A stretch of 64,000 nt of DNA from JAABQG01 sp963726365. Its GTDB lineage: Bacteria > Pseudomonadota > Gammaproteobacteria > Burkholderiales > Burkholderiaceae_C. The DNA lies in the NCBI GenBank assembly GCA_963726365.1, contig CAVSCI010000025.1, positions 1 through 64,000 of the forward strand, in the 5' to 3' direction. Under the pieces are notes generated by a model that had not been told where the DNA came from, did no database searches, and worked only from the letters and a program-made list of their open reading frames with translations. The position numbers and the translations under genes were made by a program. Positions 15,444-26,488 of this stretch are shown here, in pieces. Each line of letters opens with the position of its first letter. The first letter of the stretch is position 1.

Positions 15444-17064
15444 ATGAGCAACATCCCTGATCCCATCCTTCAAGGCCTGCAACGCGGCTGGAAAGTGCTG
15501 GGCGGCAAGCACGGCGCGCTGCCTGAGCGCATCACCTGTGACGTGGCCATCATCGGCTCCGGCGCGGGTGCCGGCATCACCGCCGAACTGCTGACCAAGG
15601 CCGGGCTGAACGTCGTCATCGTCGAAGAAGGGCCGCTCAAGAGCAGCACCGACTTCAAGCAGCGCGAGCCGGAAGCCTACGCCACCTTGTACCAGGAGAA
15701 TGCCGGGCGCAAGACCAAGGACAAGGGCATCACCATCCTGCAGGGCCGCAGCGTGGGGGGCACCACCACGGTCAACTGGACGAGTTCGTTCCGCACGCCG
15801 CCCGACACCCTGAAGTTCTGGCAGGACAAGTTCGGCTTGAAGGACTACAGCGTCGAAGCCCTCGCGCCCTATTTCGAGCAGGCCCAGACGCGCCTGAATA
15901 TCGAGCCCTGGGCTGTGCCGCCCAATGAAAACAACGAATTGCTGCGCCGGGGCGCCGCCAAGCTGGGCATCAAGGCCGAAGTGATTCCGCGCAACGTCAA
16001 GGGCTGCTACAACCTCGGCTCCTGCGGCATGGGCTGCCCGGTCAACGCCAAGCAATCCATGCTGGTGACCACGATTCCGTTTGCGCTGGACCACGGCGCG
16101 ACCTTGCTGGTCGAGACACGGGCGGAAAAACTGGTCATCGAAAACGGGCGCATCACCGCCGTGCAGTGCATTGCGGTCAGGCCCAACGCCTCGCCGGTCA
16201 ATGCCGCCGCCGGGCCCACCACCGTCGTCGCCAAACACTATGTGCTGGCCGGCGGCGCCATCAACTCGCCCGCGCTGTTGATGCGGTCCAAGGCACCCGA
16301 CCCGCACCAGCGGCTGGGGTCGCGCACCTTCCTGCACCCGGTCGCCATCACCACCGCGGTCATGGCCAATACCGTGGCCGCATGGACCGGCGCACCCCAG
16401 TCGATCTACTCGGACCACTTCCTCCACACCCAGCCGGTGGACGGCCCCATCGGCTACAAGCTGGAAGTCGCGCCGCTGCACCCGGTATTTTTTGGCGCCA
16501 ACCTGCCCGGCTTTGGCGAAAAGCAGGCGGAACTGTTCAGGCAATACCCCAACGCCAACGTGATGCTCGCCCTCATGCGCGACGGCTTTCATGACCAGGC
16601 GGTCGGCGGCAAAGTCGAACTGCGCGCCGACGGCTCGCCTCTGCTCGACTATCCACTGACCGACTACGTGCTGGAAGGCGCGCGCCGCTCCATGCTGGCG
16701 ATGGCACAGATCCAGTTCGAGGCCGGCGCCACGGATGGTCTATCCCGGCCACGAACTCGCCGGCGGTAGCAGCACCTGGGCTGCGACCAAGGCCGCGATC
16801 GAGGCCTTGCCGATGAAACCCCTGCTGACCAAGATCGGCAGCGCGCACGTCATGGGCGGCTGCGGCCTGGCCGCGACGGAAAAGATGGGCGTCACCCGTC
16901 CCGACGGGCAGCACTGGCAACTGGAGAACCTGTCCATCCACGACGGCTCGATCTTCCCCACCAGCATCGGCGCCAATCCGCAGCTGTCGATCTACGGCAC
17001 CGTCAACCGGCTGGCGCAAGGGCTGGCGAAACGGCTTTCGGGCAAAGAGGTCACGCTGGCTTGA
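15444..17064 (+). CDS. GMC-family FAD-dependent oxidoreductase (frameshifted)
   Basis: The N-terminal FAD motif VAIIGSGAGAGITAELLTKAG, the GRSVGGTTTVNWTSSFRTP loop and the C-terminal GGCGLAATEKMGVT...DGSIFPTSIGANPQLSIYG are typical GMC family parts. The frame breaks at about 16731: removing one G from GCCACGGATGGTC restores ...FEAGATMVYPGHELAGG.... Homology is uninterrupted on both sides, so sequence error or a very recent mutation is likely. With the Tat subunit upstream it should form a periplasmic alcohol/sugar-type dehydrogenase; the substrate is not predictable. No cytochrome subunit follows. Confidence 0.85.
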
Positions 17065-17096
17065 GGCTTTCAGGGCAAAAATAGTCGTCAAAACGG

Positions 17097-17136
17097 GCTC
17101 TATCCAGCGTCGAATGGTCACTTTCAGCTATTGAAA
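17097..17136 (+). repeat. Dispersed CCAGCGTC repeat, copy
   Basis: TCCAGCGTCGAATGGTC, then CAGCTATTGAAA, between the GMC gene and the ABC permease gene. Best representative of the family; weaker similarity extends about 30 bp to the left. Confidence 0.65.
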
Positions 17137-17156
17137 CAGGACCGATAAGGCGCGCC

Positions 17157-17990
17157 TCAGTTCCTGAACCGCTTGCGGGTCAGCGCCAGCGCCACCCAGA
17201 ACGCGACCACCGTGCATGTCAGCAAAACCAGGCCATGACGCCACGGGTTCGCGGGCCATTGGTCCATGAACAGCGGGCGCACCAGTTCGACGGCGGCGGT
17301 CAGCGGCAGCCATTCGGCGATGCTGCGCACCAGCGGGGGCAGCTGGGTGGTCGGGAAGAAGATGCCCGACAGGAACATCATGGGCGTCAGGAACAGCGTG
17401 AAGTAATAGGTGAAGAAGTCATAGCCCTTGGCCAGCGCGTTGAAGATCAGCGCGATGCAGCTGAAGGTGACGCCCACGCCCAGCAGCACCGGCCAGGCCA
17501 CCAGCAGCTTCGGGGAATGGCTGATGCCCAGGGCCAGCATCACGCCCAGGATGGCCGTCACCGTGAACAGCGCCTTGAAGGCGGCCCAGAGCATTTCGGC
17601 CAGCACCACGTCGTCCAGGCGCACCGGCGCGTTCATGATGCCGTCCCAGGTCTTTTGCACATGCATGCGCGAGAAGGCCGAGTACAGCGCCTCGAAGCTG
17701 GCCGCGTTCATGGCGCTCATGCAGATGCTGCCGCTGGCCAGGAACAGGATGTAGGGCACCTTCTGGTCGCCGATCTGGATCTGGCCGACCAGCGAGCCCA
17801 GGCCGTAGCCGAAGGCCACCAGCCACATCAGCGGCTCGGCGATGTTGCCCACCAGGCTGGGGATGGCCAGCTTGCGCCAGACCAGCAGGTTGCGCAGGAA
17901 CACCGGCCACCAGCGCATGGAGAGCTGCGGAGGCTGCCAGATCGAGGGCGCACCGGGCGCAGTCGTCAAAGGTATCGAAGTGTTTTGCAT
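17157..17990 (-). CDS. ABC-2 type transporter permease (NodJ-like)
   Basis: A 277-residue membrane protein with six predicted hydrophobic segments (for example PSLVGNIAEPLMWLVAFGYG, LFTVTAILGVMLALGI, LLGVGVTFSCIALIFNAL and GLVLLTCTVVAFWVALAL) and the family loop FASGSICMSAMNAASFE-type region. It is a type-2 ABC exporter permease of the NodJ/DrrB group. The ATG at 17990 is two bases from the stop codon of the ATPase gene. NodIJ pairs export lipo-oligosaccharides in rhizobia, but most betaproteobacterial homologues have unknown substrates. Confidence 0.9.
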   Translation of the reverse strand: MQNTSIPLTTAPGAPSIWQPPQLSMRWWPVFLRNLLVWRKLAIPSLVGNIAEPLMWLVAFGYGLGSLVGQIQIGDQKVPYILFLASGSICMSAMNAASFEALYSAFSRMHVQKTWDGIMNAPVRLDDVVLAEMLWAAFKALFTVTAILGVMLALGISHSPKLLVAWPVLLGVGVTFSCIALIFNALAKGYDFFTYYFTLFLTPMMFLSGIFFPTTQLPPLVRSIAEWLPLTAAVELVRPLFMDQWPANPWRHGLVLLTCTVVAFWVALALTRKRFRN

Positions 17991-17992
17991 GG

Positions 17993-18943
<951 letters not shown>

Positions 18944-19009
18944 GCGCCTGATTGTCGCCGGGCGGCAAAGCCGTTGCAGCGGCCGGGCTGCCGGGGCTGC
19001 AGGAAAGCG

Positions 19010-19711
19010 CTACTCCGCCGGGCCGACGTTCAGCGCGACTTCGGCCACGCCTTCGACGCGGCCCGTGATCCTGTCACCGGCCACCACGGCGCCCACGCCT
19101 TCGGGCGTGCCGGTGTAGATCAGGTCGCCGGGCTGCAAGTGGTAGAACAGCGACAGGTCGGCGATGATCTCGCGCACGTTCCAGATCAGCTTGTCCACGT
19201 TGGACGACTGCTTGGTGACGCCGTTGACCTCCAGCGCAATGGCGCCCCGGTCGATGATCACGCCGGGCATGGGCACGATCTCCGAGCAGACCGAGGACTG
19301 CTCCACGTCCTTGCCCAAGTCCCAGGGGCGGCCCTTGTCGCGCGCCACCAGTTGCAGGTCGCGCCGGGTCATGTCCAGCCCGGCAGCGTAGCCGTAGATC
19401 GCCTTGTGGGCATCGGCCTGTGACACGCGGAAAGCCGGCGCACCGATGGCGACGACCATTTCCATCTCGAAGTGGTAGTTCGATGTTTCAGGCGGATAGG
19501 CCACTGTGGCGCCGGACTCCACCAGCGTCTGCGGCGCCTTGGTGAAGTAGAACGGCCGCTCGACGGTCTTGTCCACCGGTTTGCCCATCTCGACGGCGTG
19601 CGCGTGGTAGTTGCGGCCGACGAAGAAAAGGCGGTTGATAGGCAGGCGCTCATTCTTGCCGCGCACGGGCAGGGATTGAACGACGGGCGGGGTCCAGAGG
19701 TAGGTGGTCAT
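19010..19711 (-). CDS. Fumarylpyruvate hydrolase (FAH family)
   Basis: A 233-residue fumarylacetoacetate-hydrolase fold protein. The metal site is formed by the SNYHFEMEMVVAIG glutamates and the LDMTRRDLQ Asp, with RNYHAHAVEMG and IYTGTPEGVGAVVAGD also conserved. In the gentisate pathway this enzyme splits fumarylpyruvate into fumarate and pyruvate in the cytosol. The assignment rests mostly on context: it is the third gene after the 3-hydroxybenzoate 6-hydroxylase and gentisate dioxygenase genes, in the same direction. No maleylpyruvate isomerase gene is present. Confidence 0.85.
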   Translation of the reverse strand: MTTYLWTPPVVQSLPVRGKNERLPINRLFFVGRNYHAHAVEMGKPVDKTVERPFYFTKAPQTLVESGATVAYPPETSNYHFEMEMVVAIGAPAFRVSQADAHKAIYGYAAGLDMTRRDLQLVARDKGRPWDLGKDVEQSSVCSEIVPMPGVIIDRGAIALEVNGVTKQSSNVDKLIWNVREIIADLSLFYHLQPGDLIYTGTPEGVGAVVAGDRITGRVEGVAEVALNVGPAE

Positions 19712-19802
19712 GGGGGTTCCTTGAAATCAAAACAGCGGGGCCGCTGGGGGCGGCTCCGCTGGAGGGGTGCGATGGCGTTGTGGGCCACCGTGAGAGGGGC
19801 TG

Positions 19803-20841
19803 TCAGCCGCGGTTCTCAAACACACCCAGCTTGCGGTGCAGCGGCGACTCGTCGGCAATGAATACGAAGGATGGCTTGTCGGCCAAGCAGTTGGTCAGCG
19901 TCACGGCTTCGTAGCCGGGAGCGCAACAGGTGTCGGCTTCGGCCAGTTTGAAGGTGCTGTCGACGATCTGTGCCTCGACGCTGCCTTCGATCAGGTGGAA
20001 TACCTGCGCGGGCGAGCGAGCCGGCAGACGCAGGGTCTGGCCCGGGCGCAGCATCAGCGAGTAGAAGCCCAGAATGTTCTCGGCGTCGCCCCCGGTTTCG
20101 GGGTTGACGTAGGTGACCTGCACGGCTTCCAGATCGGGCTGGTCGGCGGCCAGGTCCAGCAGCGCGGCGCGGGCTTCGGCCCAGGGGTAGCGCAGCACGG
20201 GGTTGCGCTTGTTGGAGCGCTCAAACACCGGGCTGGGCACCACGCCGGCACGACTCCAGGCGCGGTCGCCGCGGCTGACCTTGGTCTCCTGGCGCTCGCC
20301 AGGGATCACGTAGGACGCTTCCATGAAATAGACGATGGGCAGGTCCAGCACGTCGAGCCAGACCACGGGCTGGTCGCCGTCATGGCCGTGCTCGTGCCAC
20401 AGGCCGGTGGGGGTGAGGATCAGGTCGCCGCGGGCCATCGGGCACTTTTCGCCGTCCACGGTGGTCCAGGCGCCTTCACCCTCGACGATCATGCGCACGG
20501 CGTTGGGCGTGTGGCGGTGCGATGGCGCCCACTCGCCGGGCAGCAGCAGCTGCATGCCCGAGGTAGATGGCGGCGCTGGCCTGCATTTTTTCCAGGCCGT
20601 GGCCGGGGTTGGCCATGACCAGCACGCGGCGCTCGGCTTTTTCCATCGGCGCGAGATCGCCGGCGCGCATCAGCAGCGGGCGCAGCGTGTCGTAGGCCCA
20701 GAAGGTGGGCTGGGTCTTGCGCGTGGGCACTTTCGGCGGCAGCACCGCGCGCAGGCTGGGCCACAGCGGCACCAGGTTGAGTTTCGTCAGTTCGTCGCGG
20801 TAGTCCTGCGGCAGGTCTTCCAGGCGGCCAAGTTCATGCAT
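19803..20841 (-). CDS. gtdA: Gentisate 1,2-dioxygenase (frameshifted)
   Basis: A bicupin dioxygenase that opens the gentisate ring to maleylpyruvate. The N-terminal half (MHELGRLEDLPQDYRDELTK, from the ATG at 20841 with GGAG upstream) and the C-terminal half (MQLLLPGEWAPSHRHTPNAV with the iron-binding His-x-His, LWHEHGHDG, and the second cupin) lie in different frames. Dropping one C at about 20556 joins ...MQASAAIYLG to MQLLLPGEW.... The full protein would be about 345 residues, normal for the family. Second gene of the 3-hydroxybenzoate operon. Confidence 0.88.
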
Positions 20842-20857
20842 GTGGGTCTCCAGTGAT

Positions 20858-22060
20858 TTAGTGATCGGCGAGGCAGTTGCCGACGTTCCAGCCATACAGC
20901 CATTCCATGGCGTCGTAAAAGCGTTCGGGCGTGCGGCCTTTCCACAGGTCGTTGCGCACCAGGCGCTCCACGCCCTTGGCGTGGTACAGCCGGCCCATTT
21001 CGCGCCCCGACAGCACGATGCGCGCCGTGCGGGCCACACGCGACTTCTGGTAAAGCGCCAGCGCCTTCGTCCAGTCGTTGTGATTCACGCGCAGGGCCTC
21101 GCCCAGCGTCACTGCATCTTCCAGCGCCATGCAGGCGCCCTGCGCCATGTATTGCGTGGTCGGGTGGGCGGCGTCGCCAAGAATCGTGGCGCGGCCGAAG
21201 ACCCAGGTGTCGATCGGTTCGCGGTCGGCGGTGGCCCAGCGTTTCCAGCTCTTGGGCAGGTCGATCAGCTGGCGTGGTTTGGCGGCAATGCCCTGGAAAT
21301 AACTCTGCACTTCTTCCTTGCTGCCGTCGGTGACGCCCCATTCTTCCTTGTTGCGGCTGTGGAAGGTCACGACCACGTTGTACTGCTCGCCGCCGCGCAG
21401 CGGGTAGTGCACCAGGTGGCAGTTCGGGCCGACCCAGATGCTGGCGGCGTTCCATTGCAGGTTTTCCGGGAAATCCTTCTTCTCGACCACGGCGCGGTAG
21501 ACCACGTGGCCGGTCACGCGCGGCGGGTCGTTCACGTACTGCGCTCGCACCACGGACTTGCCGCCATCGGCGCCGATCAGCGCCTGGCCGGTGTAGGTCT
21601 TGCCATTGGTGCAATGTACCGTGACCGAGTCGCCGTCCTGCTCGACGCGCTCCACCCGGGTGTTGGTGATGAACTGAACCTTGCCGGTTTCCTGTGCGCC
21701 TTCGAGCAGCGAGTTGTGGATGTCCTGCCGGTGGATCACGGCATAGGGGTTGCCAAAGCGCTTGAGGAAGGGTTCTCCGGTGGGGATCTTGCCGACCTGG
21801 TATTCGTCCAGCGCGTCGTGCATCACCATGTAGTCGGTGTAGACGGCGCGGCCGCGCGCCTTGTCGCCCACGCCCAGCGCGTCGAAGGCGTGGAAGGCGT
21901 TGGGGCCGAGCTGGATGCCGGCGCCGATCTCGCCGATCTCGGGCGCCTGCTCCAGTACCGTCACCTCGAAGCCCTGGCGCACCAGCGCCAGCGCCGCCGC
22001 CAGGCCGCCGATGCCGCCCCCGGCGACCAGCACCGGCAAATCTTTCGTTGGATTACTCAT
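20858..22060 (-). CDS. 3-hydroxybenzoate 6-monooxygenase
   Basis: A 400-residue class A flavoprotein hydroxylase. FAD motif VLVAGGGIGGLAAALALVRQ, the second motif LIGADGGKSVVR and GRATILGDAAHPTTQYMAQG are all present. Para-hydroxylation of 3-hydroxybenzoate to gentisate is inferred from the immediate gentisate dioxygenase and fumarylpyruvate hydrolase genes downstream; salicylate 5-hydroxylation uses a different enzyme class. It starts the three-gene operon; the 165-bp space to divergent psd contains the promoter, but no regulator gene is adjacent. Confidence 0.88.
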   Translation of the reverse strand: MSNPTKDLPVLVAGGGIGGLAAALALVRQGFEVTVLEQAPEIGEIGAGIQLGPNAFHAFDALGVGDKARGRAVYTDYMVMHDALDEYQVGKIPTGEPFLKRFGNPYAVIHRQDIHNSLLEGAQETGKVQFITNTRVERVEQDGDSVTVHCTNGKTYTGQALIGADGGKSVVRAQYVNDPPRVTGHVVYRAVVEKKDFPENLQWNAASIWVGPNCHLVHYPLRGGEQYNVVVTFHSRNKEEWGVTDGSKEEVQSYFQGIAAKPRQLIDLPKSWKRWATADREPIDTWVFGRATILGDAAHPTTQYMAQGACMALEDAVTLGEALRVNHNDWTKALALYQKSRVARTARIVLSGREMGRLYHAKGVERLVRNDLWKGRTPERFYDAMEWLYGWNVGNCLADH

Positions 22061-22225
22061 GGGTCACCTCGTTTGGAATAATGATAAGCATACATATTAT
22101 TTGCCGGAAAGAATCTAGGGTTAACCCTTGTATGGCGTGGGCGCCGGGCATGCCGTGTCCGCGAAGGGGCCCCGTCGGTAGGCGGGATAGAATTTCCCAC
22201 TTCATCGACTCCAGGTAGCCGTATC

Positions 22226-23086
22226 GTGTCCGACCGTTTCGCGGTGCTGCTGCAGTACCTGTTGCCCCAAAAGGCACTCACGGCATTTGCCGGCTGGTGT
22301 GCTGCGTCGCGCGCGACAGGCTGGACGCGCAGCGTCATACCCTGGTTCATCAAGCGCTATGGCGTCAACATGGCTGAGGCCGCCAACCCCGACCCGCGCA
22401 GCTACCCCACGTTCAATGAGTTCTTTACCCGCGCGTTGCGCCCGGGCGCGCGCCCGCTGGCAAGTGCGGACTGGGTGTGCCCGGTGGACGGCGCCATCAG
22501 CCAGTTCGGGCCGATCAACAAAGACCAGATCTTTCAGGCCAAAGGCCACCAGTACAGCACGCGCGCGCTGGTCGGTGGCGATGCACAGCTGGCCGCGCGT
22601 TTCGACGACGGCCATTTCGCCACGATCTACCTGAGCCCCAGGGACTACCACCGCATCCACATGCCCTGCGATGCGCGTCTGAAGCGCATGATCTATGTGC
22701 CCGGGGACCTGTTTTCGGTCAACCCTGTCACTGCGCGCGGTGTGCCTGGGCTCTTTGCGCGCAACGAACGGGTGGTCTGCGTGTTCGACACCGCGCATGG
22801 CCCTTTCATCCAGGTGCTGGTGGGCGCGACCATCGTCGGCAGCATGGCCACCACCTGGCACGGGGTGGTGAATCCGCCGCGCACGCCCAATGTGCGCGAG
22901 TGGCGTTACGACGATGCGCCAGTGGCGCTGAAACAAGGCGACGAGATGGGGCGTTTTCTGCTCGGCTCCACGGTCGTTCTGCTCTGGCCCAGGGACACCC
23001 TGTGCTTCAACCCCGACTGGGCGCCGGCCGGCGCCGTGCGCATGGGTGAGGTCATGGGCAGGGCCATGGAACCGGCGGCGTCCTGA
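22226..23086 (+). CDS. psd: Phosphatidylserine decarboxylase
   Basis: A 286-residue proenzyme beginning with GTG. YPTFNEFFTRALRPGARP, CPVDGAISQFGPI, DYHRIHMPCDARL and the self-cleavage site FLLGSTVVLLWP are present; cleavage before the Ser of LGST creates the pyruvoyl cofactor. The membrane-associated enzyme makes phosphatidylethanolamine. It precedes purT by 40 bp in the same direction, though no functional link is evident. Confidence 0.96.
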   Translation: MSDRFAVLLQYLLPQKALTAFAGWCAASRATGWTRSVIPWFIKRYGVNMAEAANPDPRSYPTFNEFFTRALRPGARPLASADWVCPVDGAISQFGPINKDQIFQAKGHQYSTRALVGGDAQLAARFDDGHFATIYLSPRDYHRIHMPCDARLKRMIYVPGDLFSVNPVTARGVPGLFARNERVVCVFDTAHGPFIQVLVGATIVGSMATTWHGVVNPPRTPNVREWRYDDAPVALKQGDEMGRFLLGSTVVLLWPRDTLCFNPDWAPAGAVRMGEVMGRAMEPAAS

Positions 23087-23126
23087 GCTTCCACCCCGGG
23101 TTTTCTTTTTTTCAAAGGGATATTCC

Positions 23127-24368
23127 ATGACCACCCTCGGCACGCCACTTTCCCCCTCGGCCACCAAAGTCATGCTGCTCGGCTCCGGCGAGTTGGGCAA
23201 GGAGGTGCTGATCGCCCTGCAGCGCCTGGGCGTGGAAACCATTGCGGTGGACCGCTACGACAACGCCCCCGGGCATCAGGTGGCGCACCACGCGCGCACC
23301 ATCACCATGAGCGATCCGTCGCTGCTGCGCGCGTTGATCGAGGCCGACAAACCCCATCTGGTGGTGCCCGAAATCGAGGCCATCGCCACGCCCATGCTCG
23401 AAGTGCTGGAGGCCACCGGCGTAGTGCGCGTGATTCCCACCGCCCGCGCGGCACGCCTGACCATGGACCGCGAAGGCATCCGCCGCCTGGCCGCCGAGAC
23501 GCTCGGCCTGCCGACCAGCCCCTACCAGTTCTGCGACACGCTCGCCGAACTGCAGGCGGCGATTGACGGCGCCGACGGCCAGCCCGGCATCGGCTATCCC
23601 TGCATCGTCAAGCCGGTGATGAGCAGTTCCGGCAAGGGCCAGAGCAAGATCGACGGGCCGGTCGACGTGCAAAAAGCATGGGACTACGCCATGGCCGGCG
23701 GGCGCGTCGCCCACGGCCGCGTCATCGTCGAGGGCTTTATCGACTTTGACTACGAAATCACGCTGCTCACGGTGCGCGCCAAGGGAGCTGACGGTGCCAT
23801 CGGGACGCATTTCTGCGAACCCATCGGCCATGTGCAGGTCAGCGGCGACTATGTGGAAAGCTGGCAGCCACACCCCATGCACCCGGCCGCCCTGGAAAAA
23901 GCCCGCCAGATCGCCAAGGCCGTGACCGACGACCTCGGCGTCGGCCTCGACGGCCAATCCACCGGTCTGGGCCTGTTCGGTGTGGAGCTGTTCGTCAAGG
24001 GCGACGCCGTCTGGTTCAGCGAAGTCAGCCCGCGCCCGCACGACACCGGCATGGTCACGATGACCACGCAGTGGCAGAACGAGTTCGAGCTGCACGCCCG
24101 CGCCATCCTGGGCCTGCCGGTGAACACCGCGCTGCGCAGCCCCGGCGCCAGCGCCGTGATCTATGGCGGAGTGGATGCGCAAGGCATCGTGTTCGACGGT
24201 GTGGACGAGGCTCTGCGCGTACCCAACACCGAGTTGCGCCTGTTCGGCAAGCCCGAGAGCTTCGTGAAGCGCCGCATGGGCGTGGCGCTGGCCTTCGATG
24301 CCGACGTGGAAGTCGCGCGGACGAACGCCAAGCTGGCCGCCTCCAAAGTCAGGCCGCGCAAGGCCTGA
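23127..24368 (+). CDS. purT: Formate-dependent GAR transformylase (PurT)
   Basis: A 413-residue ATP-grasp enzyme. KVMLLGSGELGKEVLIALQR, DRYDNAPGHQVAHHARTI, KPVMSSSGKGQS (ATP loop) and EVSPRPHDTGMVTM are near-invariant in PurT. It converts GAR, formate and ATP to FGAR in purine synthesis, bypassing folate. The start at 23127 has AAGGGA upstream. It is a stand-alone housekeeping-like gene. Confidence 0.96.
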   Translation: MTTLGTPLSPSATKVMLLGSGELGKEVLIALQRLGVETIAVDRYDNAPGHQVAHHARTITMSDPSLLRALIEADKPHLVVPEIEAIATPMLEVLEATGVVRVIPTARAARLTMDREGIRRLAAETLGLPTSPYQFCDTLAELQAAIDGADGQPGIGYPCIVKPVMSSSGKGQSKIDGPVDVQKAWDYAMAGGRVAHGRVIVEGFIDFDYEITLLTVRAKGADGAIGTHFCEPIGHVQVSGDYVESWQPHPMHPAALEKARQIAKAVTDDLGVGLDGQSTGLGLFGVELFVKGDAVWFSEVSPRPHDTGMVTMTTQWQNEFELHARAILGLPVNTALRSPGASAVIYGGVDAQGIVFDGVDEALRVPNTELRLFGKPESFVKRRMGVALAFDADVEVARTNAKLAASKVRPRKA

Positions 24369-24390
24369 ATCAGGGAATAGAGAACAAATC

Positions 24391-24441
24391 GACCCTTCCC
24401 CAGCGTCGAATGGGCACATTCAGCTATTGAAAATGTAGCTA
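24391..24441 (+). repeat. Dispersed CCAGCGTC repeat, copy
   Basis: CCCAGCGTCGAATGGGC followed by TTCAGCTATTGAAAATGTAGC in the gap between convergent purT and the ABC permease gene. Same orientation on the plus strand as the other copies. Confidence 0.65.
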
Positions 24442-24461
24442 ATCGTGAGCGGGCGGGGGAC

Positions 24462-25666
<1,205 letters not shown>

Positions 25667-25667
<1 letters not shown>

Positions 25668-26488
25668 CAGGCGGCCTCGCTCGGGGTGGTGGGGGCAGCC
25701 GCGGGCTTGTCCAGGCCGGCGGGGTGCGGGTTGGGTGTGTCATCGGCCACGACGCCATCCACGAAACGCACGATGCGTCGGGCATACGATGCCATGTCCG
25801 CTTCGTGCGTCACCATCAGCACAGTGATGCCGTGGTCCACGTTGAGGCGCCACAGCAGGTCCATGATCTCGCGGCTGCGCTGGGTGTCGAGGTTGCCGGT
25901 GGGCTCGTCTGCCAGCAGCACGGCCGGCTCGGTGACCATGGCGCGGGCGATCGCCACGCGCTGCTGCTGTCCGCCCGACAGTTCAGAAGGCATGTGGTGC
26001 TCCCAGCCCTTGAGGCCGACGGCCTCCAGCGCCCTGGCCGCTGCGGCGTGGCGTGCGGCGGCCGGCTCGCCGCGGTAGATCAGTGGCAGTTCCACGTTCT
26101 CCAGCGCCGAGGTGCGCGCCAGCAGGTTGAAACCCTGGAACACGAAGCCGAAGTACCGGCGCCTCAGCCGCGCGCGCTGGTCGCGTGAGAGCGATTCGAC
26201 ACGCACGCCCTGAAAATAGTAGGCGCCGTTGGTCGGACGGTCCAGACAGCCCAGCGTGTTCATGGCGGTTGATTTGCCCGAGCCGCTGGGGCCCATGATG
26301 GCGACGAAGTCGCCCGCGTGGATGTCGAGGTCCACGCCCTTGAGCGCCTGGAACGCCGTCGGGCCTTCGCCATAGGTCTTGATGATGCCCCGCAGGCGGA
26401 TCAGCGGCATTTCACCGGGGGCGCCGGTCAGCGGATGCGCGGGCGCGCTTTCGACGGCCGCAACCGGTGCGGCGGCCCGCTCGCTCAT
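25667..26488 (-). CDS. MacB-type ABC transporter ATP-binding protein
   Basis: A 273-residue ATPase of the LolD/MacB class: Walker A MGPSGSGKSTAMNTLGCLD, FVFQGFNLLARTSALENVEL, signature ELSGGQQQRVAIARAM and Walker B VLLADEPTGNLDT. Its stop codon overlaps the start of the permease gene, and its start overlaps the adaptor's stop codon, so the three genes form one tightly coupled operon. Confidence 0.94.

Noticed and set aside
20858..22060. Salicylate hydroxylase for the flavoprotein
   Set aside because: The directly linked gentisate dioxygenase and fumarylpyruvate hydrolase make 3-hydroxybenzoate 6-hydroxylation the better reading; salicylate 1-hydroxylase would lead to catechol.
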